A stretch of DNA of 64,000 nt from Paenibacillus brevis (GTDB lineage Bacteria > Bacillota > Bacilli > Paenibacillales > Paenibacillaceae). A program made the translations under genes and the position numbers. Below the pieces are notes generated by a model. It did no database searches. It had not been told where the DNA came from and worked only from the letters and a program-made list of their open reading frames with translations. The DNA lies in contig NZ_JAHLQJ010000021.1 in assembly GCF_018919145.1 (NCBI RefSeq), forward strand, positions 1-64,000, written 5' to 3'. Below are positions 42,852 to 51,835 of this stretch, piece by piece. The stretch's first letter is position 1. Each line of letters opens with the position of its first letter.

Positions 42852-42860
42852 CATAAGGTA
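42852..42860 (+). promoter_or_regulatory. sigma-K-like -10 upstream of the glycan operon at 42917
   Basis: CATAAGGTA perfectly matches CATAnnnTA, about 57 bp upstream of the start. No AC at 16-17 bp. In B. subtilis the cge genes depend on sigma-K and GerE, which tolerate a poor -35. Confidence 0.4.
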
Positions 42861-42916
42861 AGGTAGTAATAAAGAATTTCGCTGGGTAAAGGGTTTAGCG
42901 AGAGGAGAGAACTCGT

Positions 42917-43924
42917 TTGGAACCGCGAAAAATCTTTTTTCTGAATCATCTGTCCTGTTATATTAACAGCCTGGGGGACGCTTTAAGCCAACTCGGCCAC
43001 AAATTGTATTATCAGTCATCCTGGAACCAGCAAGAAATCGAAGCTGCAATTGCTTATTTTCGGCCTGAAATCCTGATCACTGTCGGTTACGACAAACCTA
43101 TGGCCGAGTTTCCGCTGGAAGTCATTCCGGACTGGTGCGAGAAATATGGACTGCTCCAAATTTACTGGGCTACGGAAGACAAAATTCATTTTGAAAGGCT
43201 GTCTCAAAAAGCGGTACAGCGCCTTAACCCCGACATCGTCTGGACGATTCATCCGGATTGTGTCTCCATGTACCACGAAAAAGGGATCCTGTCGGAGTTT
43301 CTGAACTTTGCTTTTAACCCGCGTCTTTTTCCGGAAAAACGGGACGTCGGCCCTGAACAATATGACATTGCTTTTGTTGGGACGACGCATCTGGAAACAA
43401 GAACATATCGTTATGAAAGCCTGAAGGAGCTTCTGTTCCCGCTGGTTGCCTCGCCTGAAAACGTCCATGTTTGGGGGGGCAACTGGAAGGAGAACGCAGC
43501 GCTGCTCAAGCATGAATTCGGCATGGCCTTGCCGCCTTCATGCATTCATGGTTTCCTGCCTTACAAGAGGACAGCGGGGGTGTACCACGGCAGCAAGATT
43601 ATGCTTGGTGTGCAGAATGCCAGGGATCAGGTTACCCAGCGCACGTTTGAAATTCTTGGCTGCGGTGCCTTCATGATCGCCAGCCGGACGGAAGAGCTGG
43701 AAAGATTATTTGAACATGGGAAAGAGATTGTCTATTCGTCGGATCCGGATGAAACATTGGAGCTGGCCCGGTACTACTTGAAGCATCCGGAGCAGCGGAC
43801 GGCCATCGGCCGCATGGCAAGAACAAAGGTGTTGTCCAGGCATACGTTTTCCCGTGAACTGGAAAGCCTTTGGCCTAACGTGGAACAATTACTAATGGAA
43901 AAGAGGGTATCATTCTATGATTGA
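42917..43924 (+). CDS. CgeB-family glycosyltransferase
   Basis: 335 residues, third CgeB-type enzyme of the window but without the basic/YxxG N-terminus. Landmarks: FRPEILITVGYDKP, IYWATEDKIHFER, DIVWTIHPDCVSMYHEKG, NFAFNP, DIAFVGTTHL, GVYHGSKIMLGVQNARDQVTQRTFEILGCGAFMIASRTEELERLF, YYLKHPEQR. Starts at TTG 42917 after AGGAGAGA. The stop overlaps the start of the WbpE-like gene; it heads a run of co-oriented genes to about 53.9 kb. Confidence 0.83.
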   Translation: MEPRKIFFLNHLSCYINSLGDALSQLGHKLYYQSSWNQQEIEAAIAYFRPEILITVGYDKPMAEFPLEVIPDWCEKYGLLQIYWATEDKIHFERLSQKAVQRLNPDIVWTIHPDCVSMYHEKGILSEFLNFAFNPRLFPEKRDVGPEQYDIAFVGTTHLETRTYRYESLKELLFPLVASPENVHVWGGNWKENAALLKHEFGMALPPSCIHGFLPYKRTAGVYHGSKIMLGVQNARDQVTQRTFEILGCGAFMIASRTEELERLFEHGKEIVYSSDPDETLELARYYLKHPEQRTAIGRMARTKVLSRHTFSRELESLWPNVEQLLMEKRVSFYD

Positions 43925-45029
43925 ATTAGTACCGTTGGCCCGCCAATTTCAATCGATTCTGCCCGAAATGTTGGAGGCCATAACTGAGACCATTGAATCC
44001 GGCAAGTATGTGCTGGGACCAAACGTTAAAAAGCTGGAGAGTGAAATTTCGGCCTATCTGCAGGCAGCGCATGCGATCGGCGTCGGTAACGGCACGGACG
44101 CCTTGGTTCTGGCACTGGACGCACTAGGAATTGGCCCCGGAGACGAGGTCATCACGACTCCGTTTACTTTTTTTGCTTCGGCAGAAGCGATATCCAGGGT
44201 CGGCGCCGTTCCGGTCTTTGCCGACATTGATCCGCACACCTATTGCATAGACCCGGCCCGTATCGAAGAAAAAATAACCCCGGCCACGAAAGCGATCATC
44301 CCGGTTCATTTATTCGGCCAATCCGCCGATATGGACGAAATCATGGATATTGCAGACCGATATGATCTGAAGGTCATTGAGGATGCGTGCCAGGCGTTTG
44401 GTGCGGAGTATAAGGGACGCCGCGTCGGAAGCATCGGCCATGTGGCATGTTTTTCGTTTTTTCCGACCAAAAATTTGGGTACCGTCGGCGACGGCGGCTT
44501 GATCGTCACTTCAGATGATGATCTTGCCCGGAGGGTCCGTCTCCTTCGCCAGCACGGAAGCGAGAAGAAATATCATCATACCATCCTTGGGTATAATAGC
44601 CGCCTGGATGAATTGCATGCGGCCATCCTTCGTATCGCCTTGACAAAGATTGATAACTGGAATAAAAACCGGATGGTTTTGGCCGCGCGCTACCGCGAAG
44701 CGCTGAAAGACTTGCCCGATCTGACGATTTCACCGGAAAAAGAGGATCGCAGTCACATTTATCATTTATTTTGCGTAGAGTCTAAACAGAGAGAAAAGTT
44801 GCTGGAGCAGCTCAAACTTCACAATATACAAACAAGTGTATATTATCCTTGTCCTTTGCATTTACAGGAAGCTTATGCTCATCTTCATCATGGCCCGGGC
44901 GATTTCCCGGTGTCGGAACGGCTTTCGACTCAGTTGTTTGCCTTGCCTATGGGCGCCTTCCTTTACGAAGAAGAGCAGGATCAAGTCATCTCCGCTTTGC
45001 GCACCACGAAAGGGGAAGGCCTGTCATGA
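43917..45029 (+). CDS. wbpE: DegT family aminotransferase, WbpE-like (UDP-3-keto-GlcNAcA aminotransferase)
   Basis: 370 residues. GVGNGTDALVLAL, EVITTPFTFFASAEAI, FADIDPHTYCIDP, HLFGQSADMDEI, VIEDACQAFGAEYKGRR, SFFPTKNLGTVGDGG with PLP Lys185, YHHTILGYNSRLDELHAAIL. These blocks match Pseudomonas WbpE/Bordetella WlbC-type enzymes as I remember them. The dehydrogenase, oxidoreductase and acyltransferase expected for the same pathway are nearby. The ATG overlaps the previous gene's stop. Confidence 0.85.
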   Translation: MIELVPLARQFQSILPEMLEAITETIESGKYVLGPNVKKLESEISAYLQAAHAIGVGNGTDALVLALDALGIGPGDEVITTPFTFFASAEAISRVGAVPVFADIDPHTYCIDPARIEEKITPATKAIIPVHLFGQSADMDEIMDIADRYDLKVIEDACQAFGAEYKGRRVGSIGHVACFSFFPTKNLGTVGDGGLIVTSDDDLARRVRLLRQHGSEKKYHHTILGYNSRLDELHAAILRIALTKIDNWNKNRMVLAARYREALKDLPDLTISPEKEDRSHIYHLFCVESKQREKLLEQLKLHNIQTSVYYPCPLHLQEAYAHLHHGPGDFPVSERLSTQLFALPMGAFLYEEEQDQVISALRTTKGEGLS

Positions 45030-46093
45030 TCAAGTTTGGTTTGGTCGGCTGCGGAAGAATAGCCGATCGGCACATCCGGTCGCTGGCCGAGTGTGAAGAT
45101 GCGGAGCTTACTGCATTGTTTGACGTTCAGCCGGAGCGCATGGCTGCCGTGGAAGCGGATTATGCTAAATTTTCGGGTTGTCAGGGAGAGATGGCTAAAT
45201 ATACGGACATGGAACAACTCCTGAAGGATCCACAAGTTCAGGCGGTCATTATCGCTACTCCCTCGGCCCTGCACGCCAAGCTCGCGAGTGAGGCTATCCG
45301 AAGCGGCAAGCATGTCATGCTCGAGAAACCGATGGCCTTATCCCTCCAAGATGCGGAGAATATTATCGCCCTTGCCCAAAAGTATGAAGTCACCGTGCAA
45401 GTATGCCACCAGCTAAGGTATAGAAAAATAATGACCCAGGTGAAGGAGTTAATCGAGTCGGGTACGATGGGCAAGTTATACCTTGGCGTTGTTTCGATGA
45501 GATTGCAGCGATCCGCAGCATATTATGAAGCAGCCCCTTGGAGAGGGACGTGGGAACAGGATGGGGGGATGCTGCTGAACCAAGGCATTCATCTCGTCGA
45601 TCTGCTTCAATGGTTTCTGGGCGACGGCACTCGGGTATTTGGAAGCCTGCAGCGCGGTCTGCTTATGAAGGAAACCGAAGATGTAGCTGCCGGAATCGTG
45701 AATTTTAAAGACGGTGCTATCGGGATGATTGAGGCCAATACGGTAACTTATCCCGGCAATTATGATAACTGTATCACCTTGTTCGGAGAAAAAGGAACGG
45801 TAAGCATCGGAGGCATTCGTCTGGACGAAGTCCGTAAATGGTCATTTTCAGATCCAAATGTCCCCGACCCGGTGATAGAGCCTGCCGGAGAGGAGCATGT
45901 CAGAATGTACGAACGCTTTATAAAGGCGGCCAAGAACCAGGAGAAAGCGGTACTGATTGATGCGAAGGAAGGGAAAAGGGCGCTCGAGTTGATCTTCGCT
46001 TTATATGATTCTGCGCTGAAAGGCCGTAGCATGCCAATTCCATTAATCTCGTTTCATACGGAAATGATGGGTGATCTGGAGGTGGGAATATGA
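45026..46093 (+). CDS. Gfo/Idh/MocA oxidoreductase, WbpB-like
   Basis: 355 residues. NAD-binding GLVGCGRIADRHIRSL, IATPSALHAKLA, HVMLEKPMALSLQDAE (EKP), and MLLNQGIHLVDLLQWFLG, which is close to the NQGxHxxDLLQW of WbpB/WlbA enzymes oxidising UDP-GlcNAcA at C3. ATG 45026 overlaps the aminotransferase stop and has AAGGGGAAGG upstream; the longer open frame is rejected. Works with the WbpE-like enzyme as an oxidation/transamination pair. Confidence 0.87.
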   Translation: MIKFGLVGCGRIADRHIRSLAECEDAELTALFDVQPERMAAVEADYAKFSGCQGEMAKYTDMEQLLKDPQVQAVIIATPSALHAKLASEAIRSGKHVMLEKPMALSLQDAENIIALAQKYEVTVQVCHQLRYRKIMTQVKELIESGTMGKLYLGVVSMRLQRSAAYYEAAPWRGTWEQDGGMLLNQGIHLVDLLQWFLGDGTRVFGSLQRGLLMKETEDVAAGIVNFKDGAIGMIEANTVTYPGNYDNCITLFGEKGTVSIGGIRLDEVRKWSFSDPNVPDPVIEPAGEEHVRMYERFIKAAKNQEKAVLIDAKEGKRALELIFALYDSALKGRSMPIPLISFHTEMMGDLEVGI

Positions 46094-47049
46094 GCTCGGC
46101 TTTTGGACGGGTGCTGGTAACCGGAGGTGCCGGATTTATAGGCTCTCAATTATTGCTCAGGCTGCTTCCCGTTTCTGAGCACATTACGGTGATTGATGAT
46201 TGCTCGACAAGCCGGCGAGAGAACGTTCCGGTCTCGGACCGGATCACCTTCCACGAGATGTCATATGTGAATGAAGAACTGTTGGAACGGGTGCTTCCGG
46301 GAACAACCCATATTTTTCACTTGGCTTGTAGAAATCTTGTCATGTCCGCCGAAAATATGGACGATGACTTTCATGTTAACCTGTATGGAGGCTATTTGCT
46401 GCTTCAAAAGGCGAAGCGCTTATGTCCTGATTTACAGCGGTTTGTGTATACGTCCACGGCCTCCGTTTACGGGAATGCAGAACAATTTCCGACTCCGGAG
46501 AGCTGGTATCAAACATCGGTTCCTTATGCAGCAAGTAAATTTTCCATGGAGCACTACTGCCAGGTTTATTTCAGGATGCATCAATTCCCGATCTCGGTGC
46601 TCCGTTTGTCGAACGTTTACGGTCCGGGTCAGCTGACGACGAATCCCTACTGCGGGGTTGTAGCCAAGTTTTTCGAGGAGGCGGACCTTGAGAAACCTTT
46701 CACGATCTTCGGGGACGGAACGAACACACGCGACTACACCTATATTGATGATGCGATCGATGCCTTAATGGCTGCAGGAGTCCATCCCGAAGCAATAGGA
46801 AGGGTGTTTAATGTCGGCACAGGGGTAGAGACTAGCGTCATGCGACTTGCTGAGCACATTTCCCAAATTGCCGGACGGTCCGAGCTAGCCATCTCCTGGC
46901 ATCCAAAGCGAAAAGTGGATATCGTTCGGCGCCGGTCTTTGGATGCCGGGCTGCTGCGGGGCACGCTTGGATGGGAGCCTCAAGTGGATCTGGCATCAGG
47001 GCTTGGGAAGACGGATCAATGGAGAAGAGGAGGGAAGTCGCCGGGATGA
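46090..47049 (+). CDS. NAD-dependent epimerase/dehydratase, extended SDR
   Basis: 319 residues. GGAGFIGSQLLLRLLP, HLACRNLVMSAENMDDDFHVNL, VYTSTASVYGNAEQF, VPYAASKFSMEHY with YxxxK, LRLSNVYGPGQ, FTIFGDGTNTRDYTYIDDAIDAL, a UDP-sugar 4-epimerase/dehydratase type. Substrate unknown; it could modify the UDP-diacetamido-uronate or supply another sugar. GGAGGTGGG before the ATG; 4-nt overlaps with both neighbours. Confidence 0.87.
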   Translation: MSSAFGRVLVTGGAGFIGSQLLLRLLPVSEHITVIDDCSTSRRENVPVSDRITFHEMSYVNEELLERVLPGTTHIFHLACRNLVMSAENMDDDFHVNLYGGYLLLQKAKRLCPDLQRFVYTSTASVYGNAEQFPTPESWYQTSVPYAASKFSMEHYCQVYFRMHQFPISVLRLSNVYGPGQLTTNPYCGVVAKFFEEADLEKPFTIFGDGTNTRDYTYIDDAIDALMAAGVHPEAIGRVFNVGTGVETSVMRLAEHISQIAGRSELAISWHPKRKVDIVRRRSLDAGLLRGTLGWEPQVDLASGLGKTDQWRRGGKSPG

Positions 47050-48035
47050 GGATTTTTCACGGAAAACTAGAAATCGCCGGGCAAATGGGGACTATGTGCG
47101 GAGAATTGAAAAAGCGGGGTCACCTTGCCACGGGCTATAATACATTTCATACCTATTTGGGATATAGGGATCATTTAATCAATACAAACATGGAAGAGCT
47201 CGTGAATACGAGCCATCATCTGATCAATTTTTACGACGTGTTTCATTTCCATTATGCGACCAGTCTTCTTGACGGCTATAAGGATTTGGAGATTATCAAG
47301 AGCAAAGGCAAAAAAATGGTCATGCATCATTGGGGCAATGATGTCCGTTTTCATGAGCAGGCTCGGGAGAACAATCCTTATGTCTTTACCGGAGATTCGC
47401 CGCCCAATGAAGTTATTCACAGCCGCTTAACAGAGATTACCCGATATGTGGATGAAGCCATCGTCCAGGATTATGAAGTATACACATATGTCCAGCCTTA
47501 TTACAAAAAAGTGCATGTCATACCGATCTCGATCGACCTGGCTCCCTTTACTCCGGCATATCCGCCCGGAAAGGTCAGACGGCCGCTGATTGTGCATGCC
47601 CCGACACAACAGGATTTTAAAGGAACGGTAGCTATCGAAGCGGCCATTCAGGAGCTGCAAAAGTCGTATGACTTCGAATATAAGCGAATTGAAAAGATGA
47701 ACCACGAGCAGGCGGTGGAAATGTACCGGGCGGCTGATTTGGTTGTCGACCAAATCCGGTGCGGCTCCTATGGTCTCCTCAGCGTAGAATCGATGGCTCT
47801 GGGCAAACCGGTAATCACCTATATTCGCAGCGATCTGGTCGAGAAATTCCCTTCTGAATTACCGATCATGAACGCCAATCCGGACAATATCGTGACCGCC
47901 ATCCAGGTGTTTCTGGAAAACCCGTCCCTTTACGAGGAGTTGGGGAGAAAAGGCAGATCCTATGCAGAAAAGTATCATGCCAAAGAAGCCGTCGTAGATC
48001 AAGTGGAACAGGTGTATGCCAATCTGCGGCCATAA
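47046..48035 (+). CDS. GT4-like glycosyltransferase, EIAGQ-type paralogue 1
   Basis: 329 residues. Begins MRIFHGKLEIAGQMGTM. Family marks shared with 49805 and 50801: FHFHYATSLLDG, MVMHHWGNDVR, AIVQDYEVY, IVHAPTQQDFKGT, EKMNHEQAVEMYRAADLVVDQI, YGLLSVESMALGKPVITY and EKYHAKEAV. GT-B fold expected; donor unknown. ATG 47046 overlaps the previous stop. The HHWGNDVR motif is a good diagnostic for this sub-family. Confidence 0.83.
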   Translation: MRIFHGKLEIAGQMGTMCGELKKRGHLATGYNTFHTYLGYRDHLINTNMEELVNTSHHLINFYDVFHFHYATSLLDGYKDLEIIKSKGKKMVMHHWGNDVRFHEQARENNPYVFTGDSPPNEVIHSRLTEITRYVDEAIVQDYEVYTYVQPYYKKVHVIPISIDLAPFTPAYPPGKVRRPLIVHAPTQQDFKGTVAIEAAIQELQKSYDFEYKRIEKMNHEQAVEMYRAADLVVDQIRCGSYGLLSVESMALGKPVITYIRSDLVEKFPSELPIMNANPDNIVTAIQVFLENPSLYEELGRKGRSYAEKYHAKEAVVDQVEQVYANLRP

Positions 48036-48058
48036 GAAAGGAGGTCTGAGGTATACCG

Positions 48059-48469
48059 ATGAATATCTTGGAGAAGTCGATGCTTTTTATTCCAAATCGT
48101 TACTCTGCCCATGGAAAGGAAATCTACGTGTCCTATAATATTGCGGTTATTCCTGAAGACATGGAGGTTCTGTCCATGAAACTGATCGTAACCGCCAATG
48201 TTCCGGCTACGGGAACGCTTGTATTGCGAGACATTGCACATGGTTGGGATGAACAGTACATCTTGAAGGCACGGCCATTGTGTACGGAGATTAAGGATAC
48301 GGTTGCCATTTCAGGGGTCAAGGAAATCGAGTTTGATCTGACTCGATTGTCCGGGCCTTGGCGGTTTGATAGTCATAATAATCATGGGGTCTATGTAGTC
48401 TTGGAATCTGAAGATGATGCCTCGTTTTTGCTGGAGGACCCTCCCTATTTGCTTGTCGGTACCATGTGA
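48059..48469 (+). CDS. hypothetical beta-rich protein (136 aa), weakly DNRLRE-like
   Basis: Not firmly recognised. Predominantly beta-strand: MKLIVTANVPATGTLVLRDIAHGWDE, IEFDLTRLSGPWRF, NNHGVYVVLESED, PPYLLVG. The order (polar strand, W-D-E, then D-(V/L)T, then long strand, then Y-L) is reminiscent of DNRLRE-type sandwich modules, but much shorter. No signal peptide. AAGGAGG lies about 15 nt before the ATG. Transcribed with the upstream GT4; may be an accessory binding protein. Confidence 0.7.
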   Translation: MNILEKSMLFIPNRYSAHGKEIYVSYNIAVIPEDMEVLSMKLIVTANVPATGTLVLRDIAHGWDEQYILKARPLCTEIKDTVAISGVKEIEFDLTRLSGPWRFDSHNNHGVYVVLESEDDASFLLEDPPYLLVGTM

Positions 48470-48499
48470 CCGTTGCGAAGTCCTTGTCTGTGCGTGAAT

Positions 48500-48599
48500 G
48501 GGCTGCTTTGAGTGGAAGCGGAATTGCCGCCTGCCCTCAAGCAGCCCTTTTCTTGCAAAAAAAACGGCGGCTAAGTAATTTCTGCCCGCCGTTTTTTTT
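48500..48599. terminator. two hairpin terminators between convergent genes
   Basis: First (48500-48551): GGGCTGCTT...AAGCAGCCC then TTTTC. Second (48557-48599): AACGGCGG...CCGCCGTT with 8 T on the + strand and 8 A in front, so it can terminate both the 48059 transcript and the DUF4855 gene. Confidence 0.85.
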
Positions 48600-48605
48600 C
48601 ATGTT

Positions 48606-49628
48606 TTAGTAAGCGATGCCCGGATAGTTGACCTTTTGATAGATGCCTTTAACGAATGTGTAAAGCCGGATATACTCCGTGACCCGTTCTTTGTATACCG
48701 TCTCAAGGGTCTGATTCGGAAATTGATACACAAGAAAGGAGTCTTTCATATAGTTCTGCTTATCGGGAAGTCCAAGGTTGAAGTAATCGAGATGATGGTA
48801 ATCGCTGTAGATCATTCCTTTGCCGAACGTAATTTGAGTACCCAAATGATAGAATTTCGCGAATCCGGATGAATTTAGAATCCAGTTCGTCAGATAACCG
48901 GTATTTCCCGTATAGTTGGAGTTCAAGGCTACTACATGAAAGCCAAGCTCATGCCATTGAATCACCCCGTTGGCACCGTAATTGGGCAGCCACATGCTGA
49001 GCTGGTTACGGGAAGCAATCGCTCCGTTGACCCATTTTAAAAGTTCCTCGTCATTGCTTTGCGGGATGATGGACTCCCTCTGCCATAGAAATCCTCTGAA
49101 GTCCAATTTGTTGTGCAGATCGGTTCGCTGGCTCCATCTGGCATTGAATTGGTCGATCCACCAGATGACTGCAGCAAAGCGGTCCATGTTTGAAGAAAAG
49201 TTAAGGTTGCGGCCCTGGATTTCACCGAATGCCTTTTGGAATTGATGAGGATACGGGATGGAGACCCAGACATCGAGTTTATCACTCTTGGCAAGCCGGT
49301 GCAGGGCTGTGAGATTGACCCCGGGGGCGAACAGATTGTCGATCCACTCCAGCCAGTCGGTTTTTACCGAGGGTTCTCCAAAGCCGACGTAAAGCGGGTA
49401 CATAAAATGACGATTACTCTTTGTACGGATCCCGTTAAAGATGAATCCCTTAAAAAAGCTGTCAATCGGTTGACCGTTCAGCATGTAATTCGTGTAATAG
49501 CGTAATTGGTCTTCATTCCAACTTAGAGGCATTTCATTCAATAAATCTCCGCACGGTATCATGCACACCTGGTTTTTCAATTGATAGGCCTGCGGTGATA
49601 AATATCCACTAGCCGACGCAGGAATCAT
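48606..49628 (-). CDS. DUF4855-like protein
   Basis: 340 residues, no signal peptide. Motifs RYYTNYMLNGQPIDSFFKGFIFNGI, WLEWIDNLFAPGVNLTAL, VWVSIPYPHQ, WWIDQFNARWSQ, LDFRGFLWQRE, MWLPNYGANGVIQWHELGFHVVALNSNYTG resemble DUF4855 proteins, a TIM-barrel-like family of unknown or glycosidase-related function. The Glu/Asp pattern would suit a glycoside hydrolase. GGAG upstream of the ATG. It is the only reverse-strand gene in the stretch 43-55 kb and separates GT4 paralogue 1 from 2 and 3. Confidence 0.7.
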   Translation of the reverse strand: MIPASASGYLSPQAYQLKNQVCMIPCGDLLNEMPLSWNEDQLRYYTNYMLNGQPIDSFFKGFIFNGIRTKSNRHFMYPLYVGFGEPSVKTDWLEWIDNLFAPGVNLTALHRLAKSDKLDVWVSIPYPHQFQKAFGEIQGRNLNFSSNMDRFAAVIWWIDQFNARWSQRTDLHNKLDFRGFLWQRESIIPQSNDEELLKWVNGAIASRNQLSMWLPNYGANGVIQWHELGFHVVALNSNYTGNTGYLTNWILNSSGFAKFYHLGTQITFGKGMIYSDYHHLDYFNLGLPDKQNYMKDSFLVYQFPNQTLETVYKERVTEYIRLYTFVKGIYQKVNYPGIAY

Positions 49629-49804
49629 CTTTTCACACTCCAGCCATTTTATTTTTTGTTCTTTTTCAATAAATAGTATGTTCTCAGAATTAGGGATGAC
49701 CTAGACAACAATCCAATTTTGTCCAGAGCACTGGCAACCGTCTCTATAATTGAATAAATCATAATGTCAGAAGAATGCAGTCATTTTGTGAGGGGAGGAG
49801 CATT

Positions 49805-50800
49805 ATGAAGATCGTTCATGTGCCGACCGAAATTGCGGGTCAAATGCAGACCATGGTGAATGGGCTTCGGCTGGCGGGACATGAAAGCAACGGGTATAAC
49901 TGGTTCCTCAGTTATTTGAACTACAGCGGAGACATCAATATAACGGATGCTTACGAGCTAATCAGAATCGTGGATCCGATTGCCAGATATGCAGACGTAA
50001 TCCATTTCCATAACGGCAACTCATTTCTGGCCAATAATATCGATCTGCCTTTCCTGCATGCGAATGGAAAAGCAATGGTCATGCATCATTGGGGCAATGA
50101 TGTCCGAACTAAAAAGATCACGAGCTTGCTCAATCCGTATCAGATTCCTTCCAGTTACTTTCCCGATGAACGGATTCATCAAAATCTTATGTTTACGAGC
50201 AAGTATATCAAGCATGCCATTGTTCAGGACTATGAGCTCTATCCGCATGTGGCGGACTATTACGAGCATGTTCATGTTCTGCCACTGGCTTGCAAGCATG
50301 AGGATATTCCTTTCGTTTATCCTTCCATAGACAATAGGAACCCGTTAATAATTCATGCTCCCACCAATCGTGAATTCAAAGGATCGGAATATGTGGAGAA
50401 GGCTATTGCGGATCTGAAGAGAACGAAGAGGTTCGAATACCGTGCCATCGAGAAAATGAGCCATCGGGAAGCGATGAGCACCTACCTGACTGCTGACATT
50501 ATCGTCGATCAAATCCTGTGCGGAACCTACGGTATGCTGAGCGTGGAAGCTATGGCAATGGGAAAAGTCGTGGTTGCCTTTGTCAGGGACGATGTTAGAG
50601 CGAAGTTTCCGCCGGAGCTGCCGATTGTGGTGGCGAATCCGGATACGATATCAGCGGTGCTTGCCACGCTGATCGATCAACCGGAAGCGAGACATAACCT
50701 GGGTATAGCCGGCCGCTATTATGTAGAGAAATACCACAGCTTGAGTTACATCACTCCGAAACTGCTGAATATTTATAACAGCGCTAAAGGAGGAGGGTAA
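49805..50800 (+). CDS. GT4-like glycosyltransferase, EIAGQ-type paralogue 2
   Basis: 331 residues. MKIVHVPTEIAGQMQTMVNG start, IHFHNGNSFL, MVMHHWGNDVRTKK, AIVQDYELYPHVADYY, IIHAPTNREFKGSEY, IEKMSHREAMSTYLTADIIVDQILCGTYGMLSVEAMAMGK. GGGGAGGAG precedes ATG 49805; an extended open frame from 49775 has no SD. The stop is directly followed by paralogue 3. Confidence 0.85.
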   Translation: MKIVHVPTEIAGQMQTMVNGLRLAGHESNGYNWFLSYLNYSGDINITDAYELIRIVDPIARYADVIHFHNGNSFLANNIDLPFLHANGKAMVMHHWGNDVRTKKITSLLNPYQIPSSYFPDERIHQNLMFTSKYIKHAIVQDYELYPHVADYYEHVHVLPLACKHEDIPFVYPSIDNRNPLIIHAPTNREFKGSEYVEKAIADLKRTKRFEYRAIEKMSHREAMSTYLTADIIVDQILCGTYGMLSVEAMAMGKVVVAFVRDDVRAKFPPELPIVVANPDTISAVLATLIDQPEARHNLGIAGRYYVEKYHSLSYITPKLLNIYNSAKGGG

Positions 50801-51835
50801 ATGGAATCGGTAAAAGTCTTGCACATTCCGGTGGAGATTGCCGGACAGGTCGGCTTGATCTGCGATACTTTGATGAGCAAAGGGATCCATGCCATTGGTT
50901 TTAATTATTTTCTGAACTATTTGAATTACAACCGAGTGATCCCTATTGAATCCTATGAGCTCATTAAGCTGCTGGACTACAGCATCCTGAATTATGATTT
51001 GTTTCACTTTCATAATAGCTATACTTTCATAGAAGATAAGCGGGACATTCAAATGATTAGTGAGGCTGGCAGAGGCGTTATCATGCATCATCGAGGCAAT
51101 GACGTCAGGTCGCATAAGCGGGCGAAGGCATGGAACGGATACCAGAACCCCTATGTAAATACGGAATCCTCCTTTTCCGAGGAAGAAATGGAACGAAACC
51201 TGAAGTTTTTTGCCAAGCATGTGTCGGCGGCTATTGTCCAGGACTATGAATTGTACCCTTACGTGGCGGATTACTACGCGGCAGAAGGAAAAAAGGTATA
51301 TGTGCTGCCCAGACTGTTTATTCCGTCTTCCGTCACCCCCCCAAGTCCGAAGCTTCAAAAGATAGATCCGCCACTGATTGTTCACGCACCGACTCATCGT
51401 GAGTTCAAGGGGACCAAGTTTATTATCAGTGCGGTTGAGAAATTGGCGAAAGAGGTTCCGCTCCGCTTCAAGCTTGTCGAAGGGATGAGTCATGACGAAG
51501 CGATGGCGCTTTACGAAGAAGCGGATATCGTGATTGACCAGGTGCTCTGCGGTGCTTACGGCAACCTGAGTGTGGAAGCGATGGCGCTCGGGAAGGCGGT
51601 TGTATGCTATATACGCCCGGACCTTAAAGACACGTTCCCTGCTGATTTGCCGATTCTGTCATGTAATCCGGATACGCTTTATGACGGGTTGAAAGAGCTG
51701 GTGCTTCATCCGGAACTCAGGGCGCAGCGGGGGCGACAGGGCATCGCGTATGTTAAGAAGCATCATGATGCAGATCAAATCATTTTACAGTTGATCTCGA
51801 TATATGAAGAGGTTCTGGGAAGGAGCATATTGTAA
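50801..51835 (+). CDS. GT4-like glycosyltransferase, EIAGQ-type paralogue 3
   Basis: 344 residues. VKVLHIPVEIAGQVGLICD start, FHFHNSYTFIED, VIMHHRGNDVR (Trp changed to Arg relative to paralogues 1 and 2), AIVQDYELYPYVADYY, IVHAPTHREFKGT, EGMSHDEAMALYEEADIVIDQVLCGAYGNLSVEAMALGK. AAGGAGGAGG before the ATG, which begins right after the previous stop. Possibly transfers a different sugar because of the motif change. Followed without gap by the acyltransferase. Confidence 0.85.
   Translation: MESVKVLHIPVEIAGQVGLICDTLMSKGIHAIGFNYFLNYLNYNRVIPIESYELIKLLDYSILNYDLFHFHNSYTFIEDKRDIQMISEAGRGVIMHHRGNDVRSHKRAKAWNGYQNPYVNTESSFSEEEMERNLKFFAKHVSAAIVQDYELYPYVADYYAAEGKKVYVLPRLFIPSSVTPPSPKLQKIDPPLIVHAPTHREFKGTKFIISAVEKLAKEVPLRFKLVEGMSHDEAMALYEEADIVIDQVLCGAYGNLSVEAMALGKAVVCYIRPDLKDTFPADLPILSCNPDTLYDGLKELVLHPELRAQRGRQGIAYVKKHHDADQIILQLISIYEEVLGRSIL

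Noticed and set aside
46090..47049. WbpI-type UDP-GlcNAc3NAcA 2-epimerase
   Set aside because: The protein is an extended SDR with GGAGFIGS and YxxxK; WbpI belongs to the non-hydrolysing 2-epimerase family.
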